Assembly: GCA_044445965.1 (NCBI GenBank)
Contig: JBIOEJ010000006.1
Span: 13,046 to 77,045, forward strand
DNA: 64,000 nucleotides
From: GAS188 sp044445965
GTDB lineage: Bacteria; Pseudomonadota; Alphaproteobacteria; Rhizobiales; Beijerinckiaceae
Direction of reading: 5' to 3'
Below the pieces are notes generated by a model, which was given only the letters and a program-made list of their open reading frames with translations, did not search any database and was not told where the DNA came from. Position numbers and translations under genes: made by a program. The first letter of the stretch is position 1; each line of letters opens with the position of its first letter. Of this stretch, positions 52,361 through 60,131 are shown piece by piece.

Positions 52361-52374
52361 ATGACATGGATCAA
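52361..52374. promoter_or_regulatory. FNR/FixK-like box 2
   Basis: On the minus strand this reads TTGATCCATGTCAT: one perfect half site and one with a single mismatch. A centre at -41.5 would place a leftward start near 52326, suited to glk. It lies 73 bases (about seven helical turns) from box 1. Confidence 0.5.
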
Positions 52375-52614
52375 TGCGCTCGGGTCGCCTCTTTGCTGTG
52401 CTCGGGCGCGAAACAAGAGCGCGCGCCTCGGGCCGGGGGCATGATGGGATTCATGCTGGAGGGGGGGATCTACATCCATGAAACGACCTGTCAGAGTTTC
52501 CGCAAGCTGTGGAAAAGCCTGGTCGCCGGAGAATCTGCCCCAACGCCGAGAGAGCCGCAAACGCTCGCGCTTGTGCCGCAAGCTCGGCCCAGCTCCTAGG
52601 AAGCACTAACGCGC

Positions 52615-53685
52615 ATGGTCGCTGCCGCCTCCTTTGCCGCCATTGAGAGTATCGCGAAGGCGCGAAGACACCATGGCGACGGGCAAGATCTCGAGGAGAA
52701 GGTCGAGTTTCTCAAGACGGCGGCGCATTATCCGAACCGGCCGCCACGCGTCCTGGCACGCGAAACGCACATGTCATGGGTGTTTCTGGCAGGAGAGCAT
52801 GTCTTCAAGCTCAAGAAGCCGGTGCGCAACCGGCTTTTGGATTTTTCGACCTTGCGGGCTCGCGAGTTCAATTGCCGCGAGGAAGTCAGGCTCAACCAGC
52901 GGCTCTCCCCCGACACCTATCTGGGAATGGTCGCCCTCGCCCGCTTGAGCGGCGGCGAATTGTCGTTCGGCCCTGGTGGACGCATTGTCGATTGGCTGGT
53001 GAAGATGCGCCGCTTGCCGGCCGAGCGCATGCTCGATGTGTTGCTGACGAGGCATCTTGTCCGAGCTCGGCTCATCGATGAGCTCGCAACTCTCCTCGCC
53101 TCCTTCTATCGCCGGGTCGAACATCCGGTGCTGTCGAGCGCGGCGCATGCGAGGCGGTTTCTGCGCGAACAGCGGCTCAACCGCGAGGTTCTGACGCATG
53201 AGGGCTTTCGCATCGACGCCGAGAAAGCCCGGCGCGTCCTGGGTGAGCTCGACGAGGCGCTCATTCGTTGCCGGCCGCTGTTGGACAATCGGGTCCGGGG
53301 CGGTTTCATCCTGGAAGGGCATGGAGATTTACGGCCGGAGCATATTTGCTTCACGCGGCCGATCGCAATCTTCGACTGCCTCGAATTCAACCGCGATCTG
53401 CGCCTCGTCGATCCCTTCGACGAGCTTGCTTTCCTGGAGGTGGAGTGCGCGCTCCTTGGCGCGGAATGGTTCGGCCCGGTTCTGATGAGGAAGGTCGAGT
53501 CCATGCTAGGGGATCGGCCGGACGATGCTCTCCTGCGCCTCTACAGGATGTTCCGTGCGGTGTTGCGCGCTCGCCTCACGCTGGCGCATTTGCTCGATCG
53601 CGCGCCTCGGGAACCGTCGAAATGGGAGCCGCTCGCGGATCGCTATCTCGAGCTTGCCGAACGCTTCTCCGATGCGCGCCCCTGA
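52615..53685 (+). CDS. COG2187-type aminoglycoside phosphotransferase-like protein
   Basis: A 356-residue protein of the phosphotransferase/kinase-like fold. The nucleotide-lysine region is WVFLAGEHVFKLKKPVR, the catalytic loop is EGHGDLRPEHICF and the metal-binding region is IFDCLEFNRDLRLVDPFDEL. In this family the protein is often followed by, or fused to, a P-loop kinase domain; that domain is absent here. The natural substrate is unknown and antibiotic resistance should not be inferred. Expressed away from glk behind the FNR/FixK-like boxes. Confidence 0.82.
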   Translation: MVAAASFAAIESIAKARRHHGDGQDLEEKVEFLKTAAHYPNRPPRVLARETHMSWVFLAGEHVFKLKKPVRNRLLDFSTLRAREFNCREEVRLNQRLSPDTYLGMVALARLSGGELSFGPGGRIVDWLVKMRRLPAERMLDVLLTRHLVRARLIDELATLLASFYRRVEHPVLSSAAHARRFLREQRLNREVLTHEGFRIDAEKARRVLGELDEALIRCRPLLDNRVRGGFILEGHGDLRPEHICFTRPIAIFDCLEFNRDLRLVDPFDELAFLEVECALLGAEWFGPVLMRKVESMLGDRPDDALLRLYRMFRAVLRARLTLAHLLDRAPREPSKWEPLADRYLELAERFSDARP

Positions 53686-53705
53686 TGCAATTCGTCGGGG
53701 GGCGA

Positions 53706-55256
53706 TCAGCCTGCGAGGCGCGCTTCGGACACAGGGTCCGCGCCCGACACCTCCCCTGCCAGCAGCTCGGTGATCGAGGCTCCGCTGTGCAGGCATCGAA
53801 TGGCCTCGCTCAACAGCTCTCCGACGCTCAAAACGGTGAACCGAGGCGCGAAGGTGGAGGCGGCCTTGCCGGCCTGCGGCACCGTGTCGGTGACGAGCAC
53901 TCCTGAAATAAAGGGCTCGCTCAGGGTCTTCTCCGCTGCCGCGCTGAACAAGCCGTGGGTCGCCACGAGAAATATGCGCTTGGCGCCGCGCTCATGACAG
54001 GCGCGCGCGGCTCGTGCCATGGTCGTGCCGGAACTGATCAGGTCATCGACGATGATGGCGGTTCGATCCAGCACCTCGCCGGCGAACAGATCACCCGTGA
54101 CGACGCCGAGACTGCGCCGTTTTTCCATGAAGGCTCTCTCTATCGGCCGGCCGATGACGGCCTCCAGATGTTCGCGGAACTCTTCGGCGCGCTTGCCGCC
54201 GCCGAGATCGGGAGAGACGACGGTGACCGCATCATCGCCGACGATCCGCCTGAACGCGCGCGCAAAGAAAGCCGCGGTGCCGAGATGCTCGGTGCCGCGA
54301 CGAAACGCGTTCTGATAGGCCGCTACATTGTGGATCTCCACGGCGACCACGCGATCGACGCCGACTGCTTCCAACATCTGGGCAACGTAGCGGATCGTGA
54401 CCGGATCGCGCGGCTTGGTTTTCCGATCCTTGCGCGCATAGCCGAAATAAGGAATGACCGCCGTGACGCGCGCGGCAGCCCCGTCTCGCAGGCAGCCGAC
54501 GAAGAACAACAGACGGCAGAGCTTGTCGTTGACGCTTTCCTCGGCGCTGCTCCACAGGCTCGACAACACATAGACATCGCGATCTCTGACGCTGACCAGG
54601 GGCCTGCCCTTGTGCTCGCCATCCTCGAACTTGCGGAATTCGTGGGGCGACGGGCGGACGCCGAGATGGAAGGCGATGCGCTCGCCTAGCGCGCCACATC
54701 CGGAAAGCGCGAACAGCAAGGGGGCGGACTTGCCGGCCGTCAGGCCTCGCAAGTGTCGCGGAAGAGCGCCGGATGGCCGCGCGGCCAACGCACCGATGAC
54801 ACCATCGATGGTGTGCCCGTCCGAGGACAAGGGTGCGACCAGGATCTCCACGAAATTGTACAGGCGCCTGTCGACGAACTCGGCGAGCACCGGCTCGCCT
54901 GACTGACGCACGACGTCGAAGAGGCGACGCAAGCGCACGGCGGCGCGCCGGAAGGGGGTCGCGCCCAGATCGTCCCCCCTCTCGATGTTGCCGAGGAGGG
55001 GGCGCAGAACCTCGCCGCCCTCCGCCAGAAGGTAGTGGCGCGTCGCTGCCCGATATCCGAACGAAAAGGCATGGATGCCTGTGCTCCTCAATTCCGACGG
55101 CTCGATGGCCGCCGGCGGGGGTGCGATCGAGCCGGTTCGCTTCGCGGTCCAGTGGCTCAGCACCTGCTTGAGCTCCTCGCTCTTCGGCTGCGGCGCGAAA
55201 TCGATGCGCTCGAAGAGACGTCGCAGCGGCGGTTCCAGGATGGCCAATGTCGTCAC
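53706..55256 (-). CDS. Ribose-phosphate pyrophosphokinase fused to an N-terminal PAS_5-like domain
   Basis: A 516-residue protein, against about 315 for ordinary Prs. Residues about 185-500 form the PRPP synthetase: FRKFEDGEHKGRPLVSV, IPYFGYARKDRKTKPRDPVT, SPDLGGGKRAEEF and the PRPP loop IIVDDLISSGTT. The first 180 residues (VLSHWTAKRTGSIAPPPAAI, AFSFGYRAATRHYLLAEGGE, VEILVAPLSSDGHTIDGVIG) follow the PAS_5 pattern. The GTG start has AAAGG eight bases upstream. It lies 35 bases after the DUF3775 gene. A sensor-controlled PRPP supply is the natural inference; a true housekeeping prs probably exists elsewhere. Confidence 0.85.
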   Translation of the reverse strand: MTTLAILEPPLRRLFERIDFAPQPKSEELKQVLSHWTAKRTGSIAPPPAAIEPSELRSTGIHAFSFGYRAATRHYLLAEGGEVLRPLLGNIERGDDLGATPFRRAAVRLRRLFDVVRQSGEPVLAEFVDRRLYNFVEILVAPLSSDGHTIDGVIGALAARPSGALPRHLRGLTAGKSAPLLFALSGCGALGERIAFHLGVRPSPHEFRKFEDGEHKGRPLVSVRDRDVYVLSSLWSSAEESVNDKLCRLLFFVGCLRDGAAARVTAVIPYFGYARKDRKTKPRDPVTIRYVAQMLEAVGVDRVVAVEIHNVAAYQNAFRRGTEHLGTAAFFARAFRRIVGDDAVTVVSPDLGGGKRAEEFREHLEAVIGRPIERAFMEKRRSLGVVTGDLFAGEVLDRTAIIVDDLISSGTTMARAARACHERGAKRIFLVATHGLFSAAAEKTLSEPFISGVLVTDTVPQAGKAASTFAPRFTVLSVGELLSEAIRCLHSGASITELLAGEVSGADPVSEARLAG

Positions 55257-55291
55257 GATGCGCGCCTTTCGTGGTCAAGGAGGCGGAAAGC

Positions 55292-55705
55292 TCAACCTTC
55301 GAGGGTATGACCGAGCTCCGCGAGCCCTTCCTCGAGACAATCCCCGAGATTTGGAATGCCCATCAAGTACTTGGAAGAACGCCGACGATGCCGCTCCGCG
55401 GCCAAGGCGCGGGCCTCGGGCCAACTCGCCCGATCGAAGTCGCCTCGGCCTACCCAGGTCAGGGCAATCAGATCGATGACCTCGTCATCCGTCAGTTGAT
55501 CGATTGCGGCTCTGAGCTCCTCGATCGTCGCGTCGTCCGCGAAATCTTCCAGTATCTCCGCCTCGGCGTCATCGCTCGGATTCGATCCGGAATGGGGCTC
55601 TGCGGGAGCTACCTTCGCGTCGAACTCGCGCGCTTTGACGACGATGTAGAAGATCTTCTCGGCACTGATCTGGAGCTCCACGGGCTCTTTCTCTTGGGTG
55701 CGCAT
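55292..55705 (-). CDS. DUF3775 domain protein
   Basis: A 137-residue acidic cytosolic protein. The conserved core is ATIEELRAAIDQLTDDEVID, then LIALTWVGRGDFD and the end SKYLMGIPNLGDCLEEGLAE, matching DUF3775 as I recall it. Function unknown. It precedes the PAS-PRPP synthetase gene in the same direction and diverges from groEL across a 141-base gap that contains an FNR/FixK-like box. ATG 55705 is used; an in-frame start at 55750 would run into the box. Confidence 0.78.
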   Translation of the reverse strand: MRTQEKEPVELQISAEKIFYIVVKAREFDAKVAPAEPHSGSNPSDDAEAEILEDFADDATIEELRAAIDQLTDDEVIDLIALTWVGRGDFDRASWPEARALAAERHRRRSSKYLMGIPNLGDCLEEGLAELGHTLEG

Positions 55706-55720
55706 GTCGTGCCAATCCTC

Positions 55721-55734
55721 ATGATCTCGATCAA
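55721..55734. promoter_or_regulatory. FNR/FixK-like box 3
   Basis: On the minus strand TTGATCGAGATCAT: a palindromic FNR/FixK site with one mismatch in the outer base. Its centre is 119 bases before the groEL start, allowing a rightward promoter with a leader of about 78 bases. Confidence 0.5.
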
Positions 55735-55846
55735 CACAAGATGCATCCAACGGACGCGATACTCTTGCGCAAGATCAAAGTTCTCGGCCCGCAGCCGGTT
55801 ATCGACTTCGAGCTGGACGGCCGATCTCATTCCAAGAAGGGTTGCC

Positions 55847-57469
55847 ATGGCTCACAAGCAGGTTCTGTTTCATTTCGCCGCCCGCGAAAAGCTGTTGCGC
55901 GGGGCATCGCAGCTGACCGACGCGGTCCGCGTGACGCTCGGCCCGAGGTCGAAATCCGTCCTGATCCAGAAGCCTTGGGGCGCCCCCATCGTCTGCAATG
56001 ACGGGGTGACGATCGCCAAGGAATTCGATCTGCGCGACCCTGAGGAAAATCTCGGAGTCCAGGTCTTGCGCCAGGCGGCGGAGAAGACCGGTGACGTGGT
56101 CGGCGATGGGACGAGCACGTCGACGATCCTGGCACATGCGATCTTCAGCGATGGAAGCCGCAATGTCGTGGCGGGAGCGAGCGCCATCGACTTGAAGCGC
56201 GGCCTCGACCGCGGCATATCGGCGGCGGTCGCCGCTCTCCGCGACCTGGCACGGCCGGTCACCACGAAGAAGGAGCAATCGCAGGTCGCGACAATCTCGG
56301 CGCATAATGATCCCATAATCGGCAATCTCGTCGCCGATGCCATGGAGAAAGTCGGGCGCGAGGGCGTCATTTCGGTCGAGGAAGCGAAGACGACCGAAAC
56401 CGTCCTCGAGGTCGTGGAGGGCATGCAATTCGATCGCGGCTTCGTGTCGCCCTATTTCGTGACCGATTCGGAACACATGGAAGCGATCCTCGAGGATGCT
56501 TTCGTGCTTCTTTGCGACCGCAAGATCAATTCGCTCCACGATCTGGTTTCGCTTCTCGAGCAAGTGGCAAAATCCAGCCGGCCGCTCTTGATCATCGCCG
56601 AAGACGTGGAGGGCGAAGCGCTCGCGACCTTGCTCGTCAACCATATTCGCGGCGTCCTGCGGGGCTGCGCCGTCAAGGCGCCTGGCTTCGGCGACCGTCG
56701 CAAGGCGATGCTGGAAGACATCGCCGTGTTGACGCGCGCGCAACTGGTCTCGGAGGAGCTAGGCCTGAAGCTCGAACATGTGACGCTCGAGCAACTGGGC
56801 CGTGCGGCGAGAGTCGTCGTCGACAAGGAGCATACGACCATCATCGGCGGAACGGGCGACCGCTCGCTCATCGAGGCGCGCATCCAGCAAATCCGTCGCG
56901 AGATCGACAAGACCACCAGCGATTATGATCGCGAGAAGCTGCAGGAACGCCTGGCGAAGCTCGCCGGCGGTGTCGCGGTGATCCGTGTCGGGGCGCCTTC
57001 CGAGGCCGAGATGAAGTCGAAGAAGGAAGCTCTCGACGATGCGATCAGCGCCACGAAGGCGGCGGTTGCCGAAGGCATCGTGCCAGGGGGCGGATTGGCG
57101 CTGTTGCGCTGCACCGACGCGGTGCGCCGCGAGGAGGCGGGCGCCGAAGGCGACGTGAAGACCGGCCTGCAGATTCTTGCCCGTGCGCTGCAGGCTCCAG
57201 CTCGTCAGATCGCCGAGAATTCCGGCGTCGACGGAGGGGTCGTCGTCGAGCGCATGATGAACGGCAAGGACGATTATGGCTTCGACGCCGCGCGCAACGA
57301 ATATGTCATGCTGATCGAAGGCGGCATCATCGATCCCGTGAAGGTGATTCGCGTCGGGCTCGAGAACGCAGTGTCGGTCGCGAGCGTGCTCTTGCTCACG
57401 GAAGCGACCATGACGGACCTGCCCGAGCCGAAAGACAAGGCCCGCTCGCCGATGGAACCTGAAATGTAA
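55847..57469 (+). CDS. Divergent 60 kDa chaperonin (GroEL paralogue)
   Basis: A 540-residue chaperonin with the ATPase aspartate in VVGDGTSTST (Asp87), the family signature AAVAEGIVPGGGLALLRC and the apical VVEGMQFDRGFVSPYFVTD. It differs from standard GroEL in LGPRSKSVLI (usually LGPKGRNV), in many apical positions, and in a C-terminus ending KDKARSPMEPEM with no GGM repeats. No groES adjoins. AAGAAGG lies before the ATG; the open frame extending upstream is not chaperonin. It is probably a condition-specific GroEL, as known for multi-groEL rhizobia, under the upstream FNR/FixK-like box. Confidence 0.92.
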   Translation: MAHKQVLFHFAAREKLLRGASQLTDAVRVTLGPRSKSVLIQKPWGAPIVCNDGVTIAKEFDLRDPEENLGVQVLRQAAEKTGDVVGDGTSTSTILAHAIFSDGSRNVVAGASAIDLKRGLDRGISAAVAALRDLARPVTTKKEQSQVATISAHNDPIIGNLVADAMEKVGREGVISVEEAKTTETVLEVVEGMQFDRGFVSPYFVTDSEHMEAILEDAFVLLCDRKINSLHDLVSLLEQVAKSSRPLLIIAEDVEGEALATLLVNHIRGVLRGCAVKAPGFGDRRKAMLEDIAVLTRAQLVSEELGLKLEHVTLEQLGRAARVVVDKEHTTIIGGTGDRSLIEARIQQIRREIDKTTSDYDREKLQERLAKLAGGVAVIRVGAPSEAEMKSKKEALDDAISATKAAVAEGIVPGGGLALLRCTDAVRREEAGAEGDVKTGLQILARALQAPARQIAENSGVDGGVVVERMMNGKDDYGFDAARNEYVMLIEGGIIDPVKVIRVGLENAVSVASVLLLTEATMTDLPEPKDKARSPMEPEM

Positions 57470-57491
57470 CTTCCCTCGGGACTGGAGCCGA

Positions 57492-58458
57492 TCAATTCGA
57501 TCGAAGCGTTTCTCCCGTACCAGTCGGCGTTTTGCCGATCGCGCCATTGGCATGAGCGATCACCTTCGTAGCCGGCAGCAGCGCCGACTTCGACCCCGCG
57601 GACCTCTGCCGCATCCATAAATCCTTGCACTCCCCCTCGCGGCCGCGAACGACCCGATGGCCGATGAATGCTCCCTGAGTTTCGGTGACGACGGTGCACT
57701 GCCCCTCTGGCAGGATGTCGGTCTCGTAGTAGATGATCACCCAGTCCTTCACGCGGCCAAGCTCATGAGCGCGGCGGCTATTGGAATAGAGCGCCGTGAA
57801 GTCCCATTTGCCGCACCTCGTATGCAGGATGGGCAGCCAAGCCTGTCCAGTGACGTTGAAGCGCTTCGGCGCGATTTTCCGGAGTTTGCCGGCGTCGGCC
57901 CGCTCGCGGTATTCGCGATCGACATCGAGCAGCTGCGCAACCGGCGGTTGCTCCTGCACCTCCCTCCAGCGTCGAAAGCGCGGCCGGCCGAGGCGTTCGG
58001 CCAAGGCGTTGCTGATCATCTCCAACCGGCGCGTTCCGATCCCTTCGACGCCCGCCATGGGCCGCGAGCTCGAGGGCTTCCAAAGTGTCGACGTGCAAAT
58101 GCTCGCACAGATTCCGGGCGACTTCGGGCCCGATTCCCGGTATGCTCTGAAAGAGCTTTTCCGGCTCCAGCGTGCCGCGTAGCCGCTCGAGTTGCGACCA
58201 GCGTCCCGTCTTCACCATCTCGGCGAGGGCCGCCGCGATTTTCTCCCCGACGCCAGGGAGCGCCATGAGCCCCTCGCGGCCAGCCTGCGCGAGAATGTCG
58301 CTGACCGGCCGCTCGAGGTCGGCGACGACCGCCGCGGCGCGCCGATAGGCGCTGACCCGAAAGCCATCGGCTTCCTGCTGGGCCAGAAGACTCGCATATT
58401 CGCGCAGATTCGCCGCGAGAACCGCATTTTCGAAGGGCTGATTATCGGGTGACACCAT
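57492..58458 (-). pseudogene. Helix-hairpin-helix (Pol X N-terminal-like) gene with a frameshift
   Basis: Two overlapping minus-strand frames make one protein of about 320 residues. Frame one (start 58458, MVSPDNQPFENAVLAANLRE) has the HHH_8-like front AYRRAAAVVADL, then MALPGVGEKIAAALAEM and IPGIGPEVARNLCEHLHVDT. Past about 58060 it becomes Arg/Ala-rich nonsense, ending at 57778. Frame two continues the homology from about 58058 with VEGIGTRRLEMISNALAERL and the distinctive KWDFTALYSNSRRAHELGRV, to 57492. One extra base (or two missing) in the GGCGGGC region explains it. It may be a real lesion or a sequencing error. DNA-binding role inferred from hairpin motifs. Confidence 0.75.
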
Positions 58459-58528
58459 GTCCCTGTCCCGAATCACGTTCGAACCGCTCGAGCAACGCAG
58501 CAATTAACGTTTGCGGCCGGGATCGAAA

Positions 58529-58542
58529 TTGAGCTGGCTCAA
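58529..58542. promoter_or_regulatory. FNR/FixK-like box 4
   Basis: TTGAGCTGGCTCAA is a perfect palindrome with TTGA/TCAA half sites. It overlaps the stop of the PPDK-like gene; at -41.5 it would set a leftward start near 58494, ahead of the helix-hairpin-helix gene start at 58458. Confidence 0.45.
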
Positions 58543-60119
58543 TCCGGGCTCGCGCGCCAGCGTTCGATCTCGGCGAACTCCGCCTGCGGGCGCTCGACGA
58601 TGACCTCGAGCCGTCCCAAATAGATGTCGCCACCCTCGGCGTCGACCGAGACCCAGTCGCCTTCCGAGATCGAGGCATCCGCAAGCAGGGCCCGACGCAT
58701 TCCAGCTTCGACGACGAGGCCCTGGCAGCCTACGACACATGGCTTTCCCATCTGGCGCGCGACGAGCGCCGCATGCGCGGTGCGGCCGCCGCGCGCGGTC
58801 ACGATGCCGACAGAAGCAGAGAAGCCGCCGATATCCGCGGTACTGACATCGGGCCGCAGCAGGATGACCGGCTCACCGCTCCTTGCGAGCCGTTCCGCGC
58901 TCGCGGAATCGAAGGCGGCGCGTCCGACGGCGACACCCGTCGAGGCTCCGATGCCCCGGCAGGCTGCGGCGCCTGCATCGGCAAAGCGGGTCTTGGCGAG
59001 CGCCTCCAGGCCGATACCGTCCACTCGCCTTAGCGCCACCTTTCGGCTGATCAGGCCTTCATGCACGAGGTCGATGGCGATCCGCAGCGCCGCGCGCGGC
59101 GTGCGCTGCGCGGCCCGCGTCTGCAAAATCCAGAGCTTTGCGTCCTCGATCGTAAACTCGACATCCTGCACGTCGCCGAATTCGCGTTCGAGCCGCGTCA
59201 GGATCTCGTTGAGCTCGGCTGCGATTTCCGGCAGCGACTGGGCCAGGGTCTCCTCGGAATCGGGTGTCCGGCGACCGGAGACCACATCCTCCCCCTGGGC
59301 ATCGAACAACATATCGAGCACGCGGCGCTTGGCGCCGGTCGAAGGATCGCGCGAGAAGGCGACGCCGGCGCCCGAAGACAGGCCGCGATTGCCGAACACC
59401 ATGGCCTGGACGAAGACCGCCGTCCCTTGCAAATGCTCGAGATCGTGCAGGCGGCGATAGGTGCGGGCGCGCTCGCTCGTCCAGGAACGGTAGACCGCTC
59501 GAGCCGCTTCGAGGAGCTGCTCGAAGGGATCGTCAGGCAAGCGAGCGCCATGGTCTTCGAGCAAGCCCTGATAGTCGCAAGCGAGCCGCTCGAGCGCCTC
59601 GCTGTCGAGATCGCGATCGGAGGCGACAGCTTCGTCGACGACCATTTCGCCGAGGCGCGCGGCGAAAGGCTGCGGGTCGGCCCCGAGAACGGTCTGCGCA
59701 TAATCCTCGAGAAAGCGGCGGCGGCAGTCCCAGGCGAAGCGAGGGTTGCCCGTCATGCGCAGGAGGCCGCCCACGGCAACCGAAGTGCAACCGACATTGA
59801 GCACGGTGTCGAGCATTCCGGGCATGGATTGCGCCGCGCCTGACCTCACCGAAACCAGGAGAGGCCGACGGCGATCCCCGAAGCGTTTGCCGACGGCGCT
59901 CTCCAGGAACGCGATGCCTGCATGCAATCCCTCCGTGAGCTCGCGCTCGGCCCGAGCTTCCTCGCCGATGATTGCGGCGCAAAGCTCGATCGGCAGAACG
60001 AAGCCGAACGGCACAGGCAAGCCCAGCGCGGCCATTCGGGCAATCGCTGCGGCCTTCGAGCCGACGCTCTCCACCGAATGGCGCTCGGTCGAGCCCTTCT
60101 CGATCCGCACGATCTCCAT
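58539..60119 (-). CDS. PPDK/PEP-synthase-like protein lacking the C-terminal barrel
   Basis: A 526-residue protein with the N-terminal ATP-grasp-type nucleotide domain of pyruvate phosphate dikinase (ESVGSKAAAIARMAALGLPV, VSVRSGAAQSMPGMLDTVLN, GTAVFVQAMVFGN). The phosphohistidine domain follows, with TARGGRTAHAALVARQMGKP including the phosphoryl-carrier His. The pyruvate/PEP TIM barrel (about 350 residues in full PPDK) is absent and the gene ends cleanly. AAGGAA lies seven bases before the ATG. It is 12 bases after the PhoU-like gene. It could phosphorylate a different acceptor, as rifampin phosphotransferase-type enzymes do; not known. Confidence 0.85.
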   Translation of the reverse strand: MEIVRIEKGSTERHSVESVGSKAAAIARMAALGLPVPFGFVLPIELCAAIIGEEARAERELTEGLHAGIAFLESAVGKRFGDRRRPLLVSVRSGAAQSMPGMLDTVLNVGCTSVAVGGLLRMTGNPRFAWDCRRRFLEDYAQTVLGADPQPFAARLGEMVVDEAVASDRDLDSEALERLACDYQGLLEDHGARLPDDPFEQLLEAARAVYRSWTSERARTYRRLHDLEHLQGTAVFVQAMVFGNRGLSSGAGVAFSRDPSTGAKRRVLDMLFDAQGEDVVSGRRTPDSEETLAQSLPEIAAELNEILTRLEREFGDVQDVEFTIEDAKLWILQTRAAQRTPRAALRIAIDLVHEGLISRKVALRRVDGIGLEALAKTRFADAGAAACRGIGASTGVAVGRAAFDSASAERLARSGEPVILLRPDVSTADIGGFSASVGIVTARGGRTAHAALVARQMGKPCVVGCQGLVVEAGMRRALLADASISEGDWVSVDAEGGDIYLGRLEVIVERPQAEFAEIERWRASPD

Positions 60120-60131
60120 CGGTGAATTCCT

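Larger units (their letters stand above)
52280..52614. other. Divergent intergenic region with two FNR/FixK-like boxes
   Basis: 335 bases between glk and the COG2187 kinase gene. Apart from the two boxes it contains open frames on both strands that show no protein-like composition or recognisable family. Confidence 0.5.

Noticed and set aside
52243..52599. 118-residue plus-strand open frame in the glk/COG2187 gap
   Set aside because: No good ribosome site or family pattern, and it overlaps both FNR/FixK-like boxes.
52615..53685. Aminoglycoside resistance enzyme
   Set aside because: The fold is phosphotransferase-like, but the sequence matches the COG2187 family of unknown substrate, not known resistance enzymes.
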